This document shows, in pieces, positions 8,401-16,052 of a stretch of DNA of 64,000 nt. The stretch is taken from contig DFEY01000001.1 of assembly GCA_002369135.1 (NCBI GenBank), positions 186,001-250,000 on the forward strand, in the 5' to 3' direction. Both the position numbers and the translations under genes were made by a program. The stretch is from Lachnospira sp. UBA3790 (GTDB lineage: Bacteria; Bacillota; Clostridia; Lachnospirales; Lachnospiraceae). The stretch's first letter is position 1. Each line of letters opens with the position of its first letter. The notes under the pieces were generated by a model. It worked only from the letters and a program-made list of their open reading frames with translations, ran no database searches and was not told the origin of the DNA.

Positions 8401-8644
8401 TAAGAAGGTTAAGGGTGCTAAAGGTTACCAAGTAGCAGTTTACAAGAGCAAGAAGAAAGCTAAGAAGAATAAGAAAGCTTTAGTTAAGAAGTATACTAAG
8501 AAACTAAAAGTTACTCTTAAGTCTAAGAAGTTGAAGAAAAAGAAGAAACTTTACGTTAGAGCTAGAGCTTATGTACTAGATGCGAAAGGCATCAAAGTAT
8601 TTGGTAAGTGGAGTGCTATAAAGAAGGGTAAGACTAAGAAGTAA
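5444..8644 (+). CDS. large secreted repeat protein with Lys-rich C-terminal module (paralog of the 8864 gene)
   Basis: 1066 residues. Signal peptide 1-31 (KKTISIVCAVALLF... TVSA). A divergent N-terminal beta domain (about 32-220) precedes four repeats of 165-190 residues (roughly 220-400, 405-570, 571-745, 746-905), each opening with a VPN...VGxWTLF motif and containing a central SGWxG segment and a late FELD motif; they look like beta-sandwich, carbohydrate-binding-type domains, but I cannot name the family. A Thr/Pro/Glu linker (about 906-955) leads to a very Lys-rich fibronectin-III-like module (VKGAKGYQVAVYKSKKKAKK) that probably holds the protein to the anionic cell wall. No catalytic motif seen. 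Single-gene transcript with its own promoter and terminator. Confidence 0.8.
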   Translation: MKRLMKKTISIVCAVALLFTGLAFVPQTVSADDVWYDMDNTWPEPHPLLEVPEGETSLWTGCTGPDAQIKCANAFKLEGFKWNTITQGEAAFFKTIDLKDVACVDNGSGLEKPVAGTYYNMHVKLKYTPPTATNNPKMMVETSGGIKNIELTKWEFKHSKMNPEDDVLEQEVDGVICMAPGTDFKFCINYGWLSDSNKWLMRKGILEITEFTLTGDNTWTTAESNKDVSIPDTPWSVRANYNDDPDAGSYGIIQYKVGDNPTDISDTSMRLVSTVGEQEKYPADYPDIEKRNQPVDSKDRWWWISAQLPDYATTAGLVPFTYYTGSITFNTDKATAEDCHLFVYVDGKEYPFTLQAGANTLTIPEFMYSGSEEGASSIKFLFDELTAGSIVSVSNVTFTPTGDWNLVPNANPDFTVGPWNMFGNFDPAHPGNWGVVQYKANKENPQTYADYDIKAASVSGWLGWTAFVRLENYCADFLDEGDPYDLTITLNSSKATVPDEEKDLDQLVVIVGNETFKFDLTQGDNTLNIHSDGYVLGEGTNRHEQIMFELDGLVQGTELTVKDIQFNNYDNKGWTNVPNKKDTKVGDWTLFGWWNETHWSKLAYKNHTGGTGLGAIDIKARRVSGDFGAMAALAMLPDYLATAKDTKDRPIANADDYQIKVTMNASGLDSSVTNYGKVRLLANDQAFDFDIQKGTKTYDLLELCGNKMTYDNTKTNDVEFELDKVSPKAILNISKIEFVGPDDESQDVPNGTAFKPEGTPWTLFAITDPDQDKYGAMRYEVTGDPANLSNLKMTLKSVSGWFGAGSIKATLNGYLNSLTVGKTYKLTAKMNIDESGVAPADKNPPYNKQLRITADNKNYDFDVANPATGVQTFEQEFTYTGTSKHLAFDFDQLLKGSKVSFSSIEITDPTAPTTTEESTTQAPTQPTTEAPTGETTQSPTAETSSQQPSDVTTTQGVAPTVKAPGKTKIKKVYKKKRSAKKLKVKLKKVKGAKGYQVAVYKSKKKAKKNKKALVKKYTKKLKVTLKSKKLKKKKKLYVRARAYVLDAKGIKVFGKWSAIKKGKTKK

Positions 8645-8654
8645 ATAAAAGTAG

Positions 8655-8690
8655 AGCGACTACAGGAATTGTTCCTAGTAGTCGCTTTTT
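8655..8690 (+). terminator. Rho-independent terminator after the first repeat protein
   Basis: AGCGACTAC-AGGAA / TTCCTAGTAGTCGCT stem with a one-base bulge and TTG loop, followed by TTTTT. Confidence 0.85.
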
Positions 8691-8761
8691 AATTGTTTTT
8701 TGTTTCATTTTTTGTTAGTTATATTTTTTTATTAAGTCCTTCGTTTTTTACCACAATTTGC

Positions 8762-8821
8762 TTGATAAAAAATGAAATACTGTTATAATTATGATACTAG
8801 GCGCATTTTTAAGAAATGCCC
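8762..8821 (+). promoter_or_regulatory. promoter and leader hairpin of the second repeat-protein gene
   Basis: TTGATA (8762-8767), 16-bp spacer, extended -10 TGTTATAAT (8781-8789). CTAGGC follows at 8797, then the hairpin GCATTT-N5-AAATGC (8803-8819). Position and CTAGGC...TTTTTAAG sequence parallel the leader at 5391. Confidence 0.75.
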
Positions 8822-8863
8822 TTAATGTAAAAGTTATTTCGAAGAAAGAGGAGGAAAACGAAA

Positions 8864-11800
8864 ATGGAAAAACTTTTAAAGAGAGTTGTTTCTATAGTAT
8901 GTGCAATCGCTATGGTTGTTACATGTATGGCATTCACTCCAGCTAAAGTTGACGCAGGTCAAACTCTTCCAACAGATCAGTGGAAGACAGTTGGTGCATG
9001 GCAGTTATACAATGGTAATGATGCATGGTGTTCATATGCTACTATGGAATACACTTCAACAGGAAGCGCTTTGGGTGATACTACAGTTACACTAACTAAC
9101 AGCCCAAACGGAGACTGGAACGACGTTGAATATGGTCTAGGCGCTAAGTTAAAAGGCTATTCAGAAAACAAGATGGAAGCAGATATGAGATACAACTGTG
9201 ATGTTACTATTAAGGTACAGAACAGTGGTACACTTATTGCTAATATCGAAGGTCAGGAATACAGAAAAGCAGTTACTGGTTCTACCAGTGAGCAGACTAT
9301 TACTGTAGCTACTTTCGATCACAATGCATTTGCTGAAGATTTAGATGTAACATTCTACTATGGAATGTTCCCTAAGAATACTGAAATTACAATCAGTGCA
9401 GTAGAATTTAATTTGAACGATGACGGATGGACACCAGTTACAAATACTGATCCAGATAAGGACCCTGTATTTGTTAAAGCTGGAGCATTTACACTTAATG
9501 CTATGTTCAGCCCTAAATACACACTTTATGGAAAGATGAAGTATAAGAACAATGGTGGAAATGAACTAAGTGACACTAGTATTAAAGTAACAAGTGTTTC
9601 AGGATTCCACAATGCTTGGTCTGTATCAGCTTCATTGAAGAATTATTGTGAAACTGTTGAAGCAGATGGTCAAATCGGTCTTGCTTCAGGTGATAAATAT
9701 TTGCCTACTATTAAAGTTAAATCAAGCAAGAAGACTACTGAAGATGAGCATGGTAAAATGCAGACAGTTATGGTTGTTATTAGTGGAACTACATATGAAT
9801 TTCCACTAACAGCTGAGCCTGGAGAGGAAAATGTATTTACAGTTACTGATCCAGCAAAGGCATTCAAATATAATTCAGCTAAGCCTGATGTTGATTTTGA
9901 ATTAGACTGCGTAGAAAAAGATACAGAACTTACATTTACAGAAGTAAGTTTTGAAGCGCTAGATAAAGATTGGACTAAGGTTGACAATGAGGCTACAGTA
10001 AATACTGGTAAGTGGCAGTTATTTGCTCGTACTGGAGCTACAGTGGAAGAAGGACAATGGGGAGCTTTGTCATATAAGACAGAACAGAACCCAACAAGTA
10101 TGGCTGATACACAAATCAAGGTTCGCTCATCATCAGGATGGCATAACGCTTGGGCTACATTAGCTACACTACCAAACTATCTAGAAGATGCTGGCCTAGA
10201 AGTAGGTCGCACATATAAACCAGTAATTACTTATACATCAAATCAAGCTACAAGCATTGATGATTCAGGTGATCCTAAGACAGTATTGATTAGTATTGAT
10301 AATACAAATCTTACATTCCCGCTTGAAAAAGCAACTCACAAAACTATTACACTTGACGAGTTTACATTCGAGGCTCAAAAGCCAGAGAAACCAAACGATG
10401 TTGTGATTAACTTAGATCAGGTGGAAGCTGACACTATCCTATGCTTCGAAAGCATAACATTCGAGCCAGTTAATGATGGTTGGGTTCCAATACCAAACAG
10501 AAGATATACTGCAGTGGGAGACACAGGTATGGAACTATATGCTAGAATGGGAGAGAGTGTTCAAGAAGGTTCATGGGGTAAAACATCATATAAATATGAT
10601 GATCCTACAGTTACTGATGACTACTCTAAAGTATTAATTAAGACTAGATCAACATCTGGTTGGTATGTAACAAACAACCCAGCTAGTATTGTTGACTTCC
10701 CTGGATTAGCAGCAGCTAATATGAATGAAGCTAACAAATATAAAGTAAGAGTTGTAATTAATGCTGATAGAACAAAAGAACAAAAAGCATTAGATGGCAG
10801 CGGTGCTGATGATGAAGGAAAAAATAATATTAAACTAGTTGTAGATGGAACTAAAGAATATGAGTTCAATGATTTACCAGATGGTGAAGATTACGTTCTA
10901 GAAACAACAGAGTTTGTATACCAGAAGAATAGTGATGATTTAAGACTTGTGCTAGATGAGTTCACAAAGAATGCTACTTTAAGAATTAAGAGAATCGAAT
11001 TTATTAAGAATCAAGATGATCCTACATGGGTAGAAGTTCCAAATAACTCAGCTACTAAGGTAGGTGCTTGGACATTATTTGCTAACTTCAATGCTGGTAC
11101 AGAGTCATGGGGAAGAATGTTCTATGCTAATAGCACAGAAACACCAACTGCTATGGGTGATACTACAATTTACGCTTATAGCACATCAGGATGGTTTGGT
11201 GCTAGATCAATTAGAGCAATCCTTAATAACTATCTAAAAGGAAAGCTTACTCAAGGTCAAAACTATTGTGCAAAAATTAAGATTAAGAGTTCAGAAGATT
11301 GCTTCGGTAAAGATAAGAACGGTAATGATACAGGAATCCTTGTAACAATAGACAATAATGATTACATTATTCCTATTTATCAAGGAGAATATACATATGT
11401 AATTCCATCACTATCAAAACCTTACTCAAATACTGGTGCTGATAATGTACAGTTCAATCTTGATACTCTAAAACCAACTACAGTTGTTAATATTTCATCA
11501 GTAGAATTTGATGATCCTATTACTCAGACACCTGAAGTCAAAGATATGACTGCTACACCACAGAGCAATGGTCAGGTAGCTGTAACTTGGGAACAGGTAG
11601 AAGGCGAAGTATATGGTACAGTTAGCAACCCAGGTACATTTGAAATCTATGTAGATGGAAATAAGGTTGGAGTAGTTAATGGTAATGAGAGATCATTCAC
11701 AACTGGTATCCTTGCAGATGGTACACATAAAATTAAGGTTGTGGCAGCTCTTGGTTCTCAGAAGACAACTGGTCAGGAAATGACAGTAGAAGTTAAGAAG

Positions 11801-12184
11801 GGAGCAGACCCTACAACAGAAGCTCCTACACAGGCTCCTACTCAGAAGCCAACAGTAACTCCTGTTACTACAAAGGCTCCAGTAGTAGCTAAACCAGGTA
11901 AGGCTACAGTTAAGAAAGCTGTTAAGAAGAAATCAGCTAAGAAGATTAAAGTAACTCTTAAGAAGGTTGCTGGTGCTTCTAAGTATCAGGTAGCTGTTTA
12001 CAAGACAAAGAAGAATGCTAAGAAGAACAAGAAAGCTATCGTTAAGAAGATGGTTACAAAACTTAAAGTAACTATTAAGTCTAAGAAGCTAAAAGGCAAG
12101 AAGACTGTATACGTAAGAGCTAGAGCTTGGAATACAGCAGGCTTCGGCGCTTGGAGTGGAGTTAAGAAATCTAAGAAGAAATAA
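8864..12184 (+). CDS. large secreted repeat protein with fibronectin-III-like and Lys-rich modules
   Basis: 1106 residues, paralogous to the product of the preceding gene. Signal peptide to about residue 31 (VVSIVCAIAMVVTCMAFTPAKVDA). Five repeats follow (about 35-190, 190-370, 370-545, 545-725, 725-880), again opening WxxVxN...VGxWxLF with central SGWxxAW/SGWFGA segments and FELD/FNLD near the end. A fibronectin-III-like domain (about 885-975), a Thr/Pro linker rich in TEAPTQAPT, and a Lys-rich fn3-like tail (GASKYQVAVYKTKKNAKK) complete it. Probably a wall-associated, possibly glycan-binding protein; no enzyme motif seen. Shine-Dalgarno GAGGAGGAAAA precedes ATG 8864. Confidence 0.8.
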   Translation: MEKLLKRVVSIVCAIAMVVTCMAFTPAKVDAGQTLPTDQWKTVGAWQLYNGNDAWCSYATMEYTSTGSALGDTTVTLTNSPNGDWNDVEYGLGAKLKGYSENKMEADMRYNCDVTIKVQNSGTLIANIEGQEYRKAVTGSTSEQTITVATFDHNAFAEDLDVTFYYGMFPKNTEITISAVEFNLNDDGWTPVTNTDPDKDPVFVKAGAFTLNAMFSPKYTLYGKMKYKNNGGNELSDTSIKVTSVSGFHNAWSVSASLKNYCETVEADGQIGLASGDKYLPTIKVKSSKKTTEDEHGKMQTVMVVISGTTYEFPLTAEPGEENVFTVTDPAKAFKYNSAKPDVDFELDCVEKDTELTFTEVSFEALDKDWTKVDNEATVNTGKWQLFARTGATVEEGQWGALSYKTEQNPTSMADTQIKVRSSSGWHNAWATLATLPNYLEDAGLEVGRTYKPVITYTSNQATSIDDSGDPKTVLISIDNTNLTFPLEKATHKTITLDEFTFEAQKPEKPNDVVINLDQVEADTILCFESITFEPVNDGWVPIPNRRYTAVGDTGMELYARMGESVQEGSWGKTSYKYDDPTVTDDYSKVLIKTRSTSGWYVTNNPASIVDFPGLAAANMNEANKYKVRVVINADRTKEQKALDGSGADDEGKNNIKLVVDGTKEYEFNDLPDGEDYVLETTEFVYQKNSDDLRLVLDEFTKNATLRIKRIEFIKNQDDPTWVEVPNNSATKVGAWTLFANFNAGTESWGRMFYANSTETPTAMGDTTIYAYSTSGWFGARSIRAILNNYLKGKLTQGQNYCAKIKIKSSEDCFGKDKNGNDTGILVTIDNNDYIIPIYQGEYTYVIPSLSKPYSNTGADNVQFNLDTLKPTTVVNISSVEFDDPITQTPEVKDMTATPQSNGQVAVTWEQVEGEVYGTVSNPGTFEIYVDGNKVGVVNGNERSFTTGILADGTHKIKVVAALGSQKTTGQEMTVEVKKGADPTTEAPTQAPTQKPTVTPVTTKAPVVAKPGKATVKKAVKKKSAKKIKVTLKKVAGASKYQVAVYKTKKNAKKNKKAIVKKMVTKLKVTIKSKKLKGKKTVYVRARAWNTAGFGAWSGVKKSKKK

Positions 12185-12251
12185 TTAAATGATTATAAGA
12201 GTTAATTGATGCAAAGCATTATGTTTTGTAGTTCGAAATAATTCTTACAAT

Positions 12252-12285
12252 AAAGGCCCTCAGATGTTATGTCTGAGGGTCCTTT
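12252..12285 (+). terminator. Rho-independent terminator after the second repeat protein
   Basis: AAAGG-CCCTCAGA / TCTGAGGGTCCTTT stem with one bulged base and a TGTTATG loop. The T run is short; an extended -10 (TGTTATAAT, 12289-12297) for the next gene follows at once. Confidence 0.65.
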
Positions 12286-12325
12286 ATATGTTATAATACT
12301 AGCAGTAAATGTACGGAGGAGAAAT

Positions 12326-13141
12326 ATGGGAAAAACAAAGTTTACAGGAACTGATACATATATTGCTAGTGATGAGTTAATGGCAGCAGTAGATGTGGCA
12401 ATGCATCTTGAAAAGCCGCTTCTAATAAAAGGTGAGCCAGGAACTGGTAAAACCATGCTGGCTGATGCTGTGGCAAAAGCACTAGACAAAGATTTATACA
12501 TTTGGAACATTAAGTCAACGACAAAGGCTCAAGATGGTCTTTATGTTTATGATACTGTTCAAAGACTATATGACAGCCAGTTTGGTGGCGAGAGCGTAGA
12601 CGACATTGGTCACTACATTAAACTTGGAAAGTTGGGCGAGGCCTTCAAACAAGATGAGCAGGTTGTTCTACTTATTGACGAGATTGATAAGGCTGATTTG
12701 GAATTCCCTAACGATTTGCTTTGGGAACTAGATCAGATGGAGTTTTATATTCACGAGACTAAGGAAACTGTGAAGGCTAAACAGCGCCCTATAGTTATAA
12801 TTACATCTAATGCCGAGAAGGAACTGCCTGACGCATTCCTTCGTCGATGTATTTTCTTCTACATCGAATTCCCAGACAAGGACATGATGAGTCAGATTGT
12901 TCACTCGCATTTTGAAAACCTAGAAGACCACTTGCTAGAAAAAGCGATGGAGACTTTCTATTGGATTAGAGGTATTAGAGATGTTAGAAAGAAGCCTAGC
13001 ACATCTGAGCTGATTGATTGGCTACGAGCTTTGATGGTGGGCGGATGCGACCCTGACAAGATTCAGCAGGAGCTCCCATTTCTAGGTGTTTTAATTAAAA
13101 AGGACGAAGACCAAGAGCTTGTCAAAGAAATGAACGAATAA
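12326..13141 (+). CDS. MoxR-type AAA+ ATPase
   Basis: 271 residues from ATG 12326, chosen because CGGAGGAG precedes it and an extended -10 lies just upstream; the open frame begins earlier at 12269 inside the promoter. Walker A GEPGTGKT (36-43), Walker B LLIDEID (115-121), and a sensor region IITSNAEKELPDAFLRRC are present. MoxR-family ATPases act as chaperone-like remodelers, usually paired with a von Willebrand A protein, as here with the next gene 12 bp downstream. Substrate unknown. The C-terminal region (IRGIRDVRKKPSTSELIDWLRAL) fits the MoxR lid domain. Confidence 0.9.
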   Translation: MGKTKFTGTDTYIASDELMAAVDVAMHLEKPLLIKGEPGTGKTMLADAVAKALDKDLYIWNIKSTTKAQDGLYVYDTVQRLYDSQFGGESVDDIGHYIKLGKLGEAFKQDEQVVLLIDEIDKADLEFPNDLLWELDQMEFYIHETKETVKAKQRPIVIITSNAEKELPDAFLRRCIFFYIEFPDKDMMSQIVHSHFENLEDHLLEKAMETFYWIRGIRDVRKKPSTSELIDWLRALMVGGCDPDKIQQELPFLGVLIKKDEDQELVKEMNE

Positions 13142-13153
13142 AGAGAGTATTAA

Positions 13154-14359
13154 ATGTTTTCAGGTTTTTTCTATACACTAAAAGATAATGGAATAAATGT
13201 CTCAACTACTGAGTGGTTGAGTCTTATGGATGCGCTAGACCAAGATCTTGCGCATTCTAATTTTACGGACTTTTATTATCTTTGCCGCGCGGTCCTAATT
13301 AAGTCTGAAGCTGATTATGACAAACTAGACAGCGCATTTTTGGAGTATTTTAAAAACATTAAAGAGAACAAGATTAATCTAGATGAGATAAATAAATGGC
13401 TTCATAACGATGAAAAAGATGCCAAGATGACAAACCCAGAAATGTATCGCGATATGCGTACCAAGCGCGAGGCCAAGGAAGTGCATCGAATGTTTAGAGA
13501 GCGTATCGGCGAACAGCACACAGAGCACAACGGCGGCAATTACTGGATAGGAACAGGCGGCGGTTCTGAGTTTGGAAAGAACGGTCATGTGGCTGGAGGT
13601 ATTCAGTTGGGCGATAAGGCTGGAATGAAGACTGCCTTTGCCGTACTGGGTGAACGCAGATACAAAGACTTTAGGCAGGACAAGAAACTTACAATGAGGC
13701 AGTTCCAGGTTGCGTTTAGACAACTTAAGCAGTATTCTCGCAAAATGGATTTGCCAAAAACAGAACTTGATATAGACAAAACAGTGGATTCCACTTGTAA
13801 CCAAGGTGGATATTTAAAACTAGAGTTTGAACAGCCTAGAAAGAACTCGGTTAAGCTTATGCTTTTGTTTGATAGTGGTGGTTCAATGTATCCATACTCA
13901 TCGCTTTGTAATGAACTTTTTCAGGCGGTGGATAAGGCTAATCATTTTAAGGATGTTAAGACTTACTATTTCCACAACTGCATTTACGCAAAACTCTACA
14001 AGAGTCCAGAGTGCATAAGTGGAGATTGGATAGACACCACATGGGCTTTTAAAAACTACGGCAAAGACTACAAAGTAATAATAGTGGGTGATGCCGGAAT
14101 GGCTCCAGAAGAGTTCCTAGATAAAAACGGAAATTACTCTGGGCCAAACAATGGGCTATCAGGTCATGAGTGGATCAAGTGGTTTAAACAAAGATACCCA
14201 AACAGCATTTGGCTAAACCCATCCTTCCACGGAGACTTATCAAGCACATCCTACTGGATGGAGTCCGAGAGACTAATTAGAGAACAGATTGATATGTATC
14301 CACTTACTGTGGACGGTTTAAAACGAGGAATAAAAAAATTAATGGGAGACAAAAAATAA
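13154..14359 (+). CDS. VWA (CoxE-like) domain protein
   Basis: 401 residues, soluble. The N-terminal 200 residues are helical and charged; the C-terminal half is a von Willebrand A fold with a metal-site motif DSGGS (240-244), the DxGGS variant of the usual DxSxS seen in CoxE-like partners of MoxR ATPases. A conserved DAGMAPEE segment follows. Expected to work as a metal-dependent adaptor with the upstream AAA ATPase in assembly or activation of an unknown client. The 3' end of the gene, including the stop codon, lies in the left arm of hairpin B. Confidence 0.88.
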   Translation: MFSGFFYTLKDNGINVSTTEWLSLMDALDQDLAHSNFTDFYYLCRAVLIKSEADYDKLDSAFLEYFKNIKENKINLDEINKWLHNDEKDAKMTNPEMYRDMRTKREAKEVHRMFRERIGEQHTEHNGGNYWIGTGGGSEFGKNGHVAGGIQLGDKAGMKTAFAVLGERRYKDFRQDKKLTMRQFQVAFRQLKQYSRKMDLPKTELDIDKTVDSTCNQGGYLKLEFEQPRKNSVKLMLLFDSGGSMYPYSSLCNELFQAVDKANHFKDVKTYYFHNCIYAKLYKSPECISGDWIDTTWAFKNYGKDYKVIIVGDAGMAPEEFLDKNGNYSGPNNGLSGHEWIKWFKQRYPNSIWLNPSFHGDLSSTSYWMESERLIREQIDMYPLTVDGLKRGIKKLMGDKK

Positions 14360-14401
14360 TAGGGGTAGGAACGATTTTAAGTGACACCCCTATTATTTTT
14401 T
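14351..14401 (+). terminator. long hairpin B with conserved 19-nt loop
   Basis: Perfect 16-bp stem (14351-14366 with 14386-14401) around the loop AGGAACGATTTTAAGTGAC (14367-14385), whose central 16 nt are identical to the loops of hairpins A and C. Pairing resumes outward with small bulges to 14338/14412, so the arms include the last codons and stop of the VWA gene. The right arm ends in TTTTTT, so it should terminate transcription. Confidence 0.85.
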
Positions 14402-14452
14402 GTTCCCATAATATGTTATAATGAAATCATTAAACGAACGGAGGAAGTGAAT

Positions 14453-15070
14453 ATGGATAACAAGGCGTTATATAAATTATCTTATGGAGTTTTTGTTTTA
14501 GGTACAACTGTGGGTGATAAGATGAACGCTTGCATAACAAATACTGCTATGCAGGTGGCATCAAATCCAGACAGAATTGCAATTTGCTGTATCAACGCAA
14601 ACTACACATGCGAATTGATTAAGGAGAGTGGAACTTTTGCACTAACTCTTTTGGATCAGACTTGTACATTTGAAACAATCAGTCACTTTGGTTTCCAGTC
14701 AGGAAGAGATGTGAACAAGTTTGAATCGCTAACACCTCAACTTGATGTGAATGGAAATCCTTATCTTGGATATCAATCTTGTGCAGTGCTTAGCGGCAAA
14801 GTAGTAGACAGTATGGATTTGGGAAGTCATACTATGTTTATTGCAGAGCTAGATGATATGAAAGTGTTGAGTGATAATGCACCACTTACATACGCAGATT
14901 ACCATGCAAATGTTAAGCCTAAACAGGAGATTCAAACTGACAAAAAGATTGTTGGTTGGAGATGTAAAATCTGCGGATATGTTTACAATGAAGCAGAGAT
15001 GCCAGACGACTATAAATGTCCAGTGTGTGGACATCCTAAGGAAGATTTTGAGCCGATTTACGAGGACTAA
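14453..15070 (+). CDS. flavin reductase-rubredoxin fusion (Hrb-type high molecular weight rubredoxin)
   Basis: 205 residues from ATG 14453 (Shine-Dalgarno GGAGGAAG at 14440-14447; the frame is open further upstream, through hairpin B and the extended -10 at 14414-14422). Residues 1-155 form an FMN-binding flavin-reductase domain (VFVLGTTVGDKMNACITNTAMQVA); the last 35 residues are a rubredoxin with iron-ligand Cys 171, 174, 189 and 192 (CKICG...CPVCG). Known family members pass electrons from NAD(P)H to flavodiiron proteins that reduce O2 or NO in anaerobes. The flavodiiron partner is not in this window. Confidence 0.92.
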   Translation: MDNKALYKLSYGVFVLGTTVGDKMNACITNTAMQVASNPDRIAICCINANYTCELIKESGTFALTLLDQTCTFETISHFGFQSGRDVNKFESLTPQLDVNGNPYLGYQSCAVLSGKVVDSMDLGSHTMFIAELDDMKVLSDNAPLTYADYHANVKPKQEIQTDKKIVGWRCKICGYVYNEAEMPDDYKCPVCGHPKEDFEPIYED

Positions 15071-15132
15071 AAGGTGTTATTTTTCGCATAAAATAGGGTA
15101 AAATATATGCACCAAAAATATAATAAAATTGC

Positions 15133-15161
15133 TTGTATTTTTGGGTAAAGTTATGTATTAT
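15133..15161 (+). promoter_or_regulatory. promoter of the ZTP-riboswitch purine operon
   Basis: TTGTAT (15133-15138), 17-bp spacer, TATTAT (15156-15161). Transcription from here would begin just before the riboswitch. Confidence 0.6.
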
Positions 15162-15173
15162 AAAAGTACAAAT

Positions 15174-15287
15174 AGTTCCGTGCGACTGGCGGATAAGTGG
15201 AGAAAAACCACGAGGGAGCACGGAAAAATGAAGTCGACCGCCTGGGCAAAGAAGAAAGAAGGAGAAAAAGCCCGGGCGGTCTTTTTC
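15174..15287 (+). promoter_or_regulatory. ZTP (pfl) riboswitch with overlapping terminator
   Basis: The conserved pfl pieces are present: CCGTGCGACTGGCGGAT (from 15178), the GTGG-AGAAAAA-CCAC hairpin, GGGAGCACGG, and the CCGCCTGGGCA element (15238-15248). GACCGCCTGGGC (15236-15247) also pairs with GCCCGGGCGGTC (15270-15281), forming an intrinsic terminator followed by TTTTTC, so ligand binding and termination are mutually exclusive. The class senses ZTP/ZMP, which accumulates when 10-formyl-THF is short; here it controls the AICAR-consuming steps. Confidence 0.93.
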
Positions 15288-15309
15288 TGCGCAAATTTGG
15301 AGGGAAAAT

Positions 15310-16017
15310 ATGAAATCATTATTTGACGAAGTTGCAAACAATGCGTATCCAGGAAGAGGTATCGTGATCGGTACTTCACCAGATGGCACAAAGGCTATCA
15401 CTGGATATTTTATTATGGGAAGAAGTGAGAATTCTAGAAACAGAATTTTTGTGGAAGAGGGAGAAGGCATTAGGACTGAAGCCTTTGACCCAGCAAAATT
15501 AGAAGATCCAAGCCTTATCATTTATGCACCAGTTAGAGTGAGAGGCAACGATACAATAGTTACAAATGGAGATCAGACTGACACAGTTTATGACTTGATG
15601 GCAGAAGGAAAGACATTTGAAGAGGCCTTAAGAACTCGCGAGTTTGAACCGGACGCTCCAAACTACACACCAAGAATTTCAAGCGTTATGCATGTGGCAG
15701 ACGGCAAATTCTCATATGAAATGTCTATCCTAAAGAGTGATAATGGAAATCCAGATTGCTGTAACAGATATACATTCAGTTATGATAAGCCAGTGGCAGG
15801 TGAGGGTAGATTTATCCACACATACAAACATGATGGAAACCCACTTCCAAGTTTTGACGGAGAACCTACACTAGTGGAAATGGTTGAGGATATTAACGAG
15901 TTTACAGAGAAACTTTGGGACAACCTAAACGGCGAAAACAAAGTAAGTTTGTTTGTTAGATACATCGACATCAAGACTGGCGAGTACGAGACAAAGATTG
16001 TTAATAAGAACAAATAA
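15310..16017 (+). CDS. purO: PurO-type IMP cyclohydrolase
   Basis: 235 residues resembling the archaeal-type IMP cyclohydrolase family (N-terminal NNAYPGRGIVIGTSPDG, YFIMGRSENSRNR, central YTPRISSVMH). It would close FAICAR to IMP, the last step of purine synthesis. It stands next to an AICAR transformylase that lacks the usual N-terminal cyclohydrolase domain, which strongly supports the assignment. GGAGGG lies 5 bp before ATG 15310. First gene behind the ZTP riboswitch. Confidence 0.88.
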   Translation: MKSLFDEVANNAYPGRGIVIGTSPDGTKAITGYFIMGRSENSRNRIFVEEGEGIRTEAFDPAKLEDPSLIIYAPVRVRGNDTIVTNGDQTDTVYDLMAEGKTFEEALRTREFEPDAPNYTPRISSVMHVADGKFSYEMSILKSDNGNPDCCNRYTFSYDKPVAGEGRFIHTYKHDGNPLPSFDGEPTLVEMVEDINEFTEKLWDNLNGENKVSLFVRYIDIKTGEYETKIVNKNK

Positions 16018-16052
16018 TTATAGATAGATTGTAAATAAAGCGAGGGAAAACA

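Noticed and set aside
15129..15326. Short frame across the purine leader
   Set aside because: It covers the ZTP aptamer and terminator; the conserved RNA explains the sequence better than a peptide.
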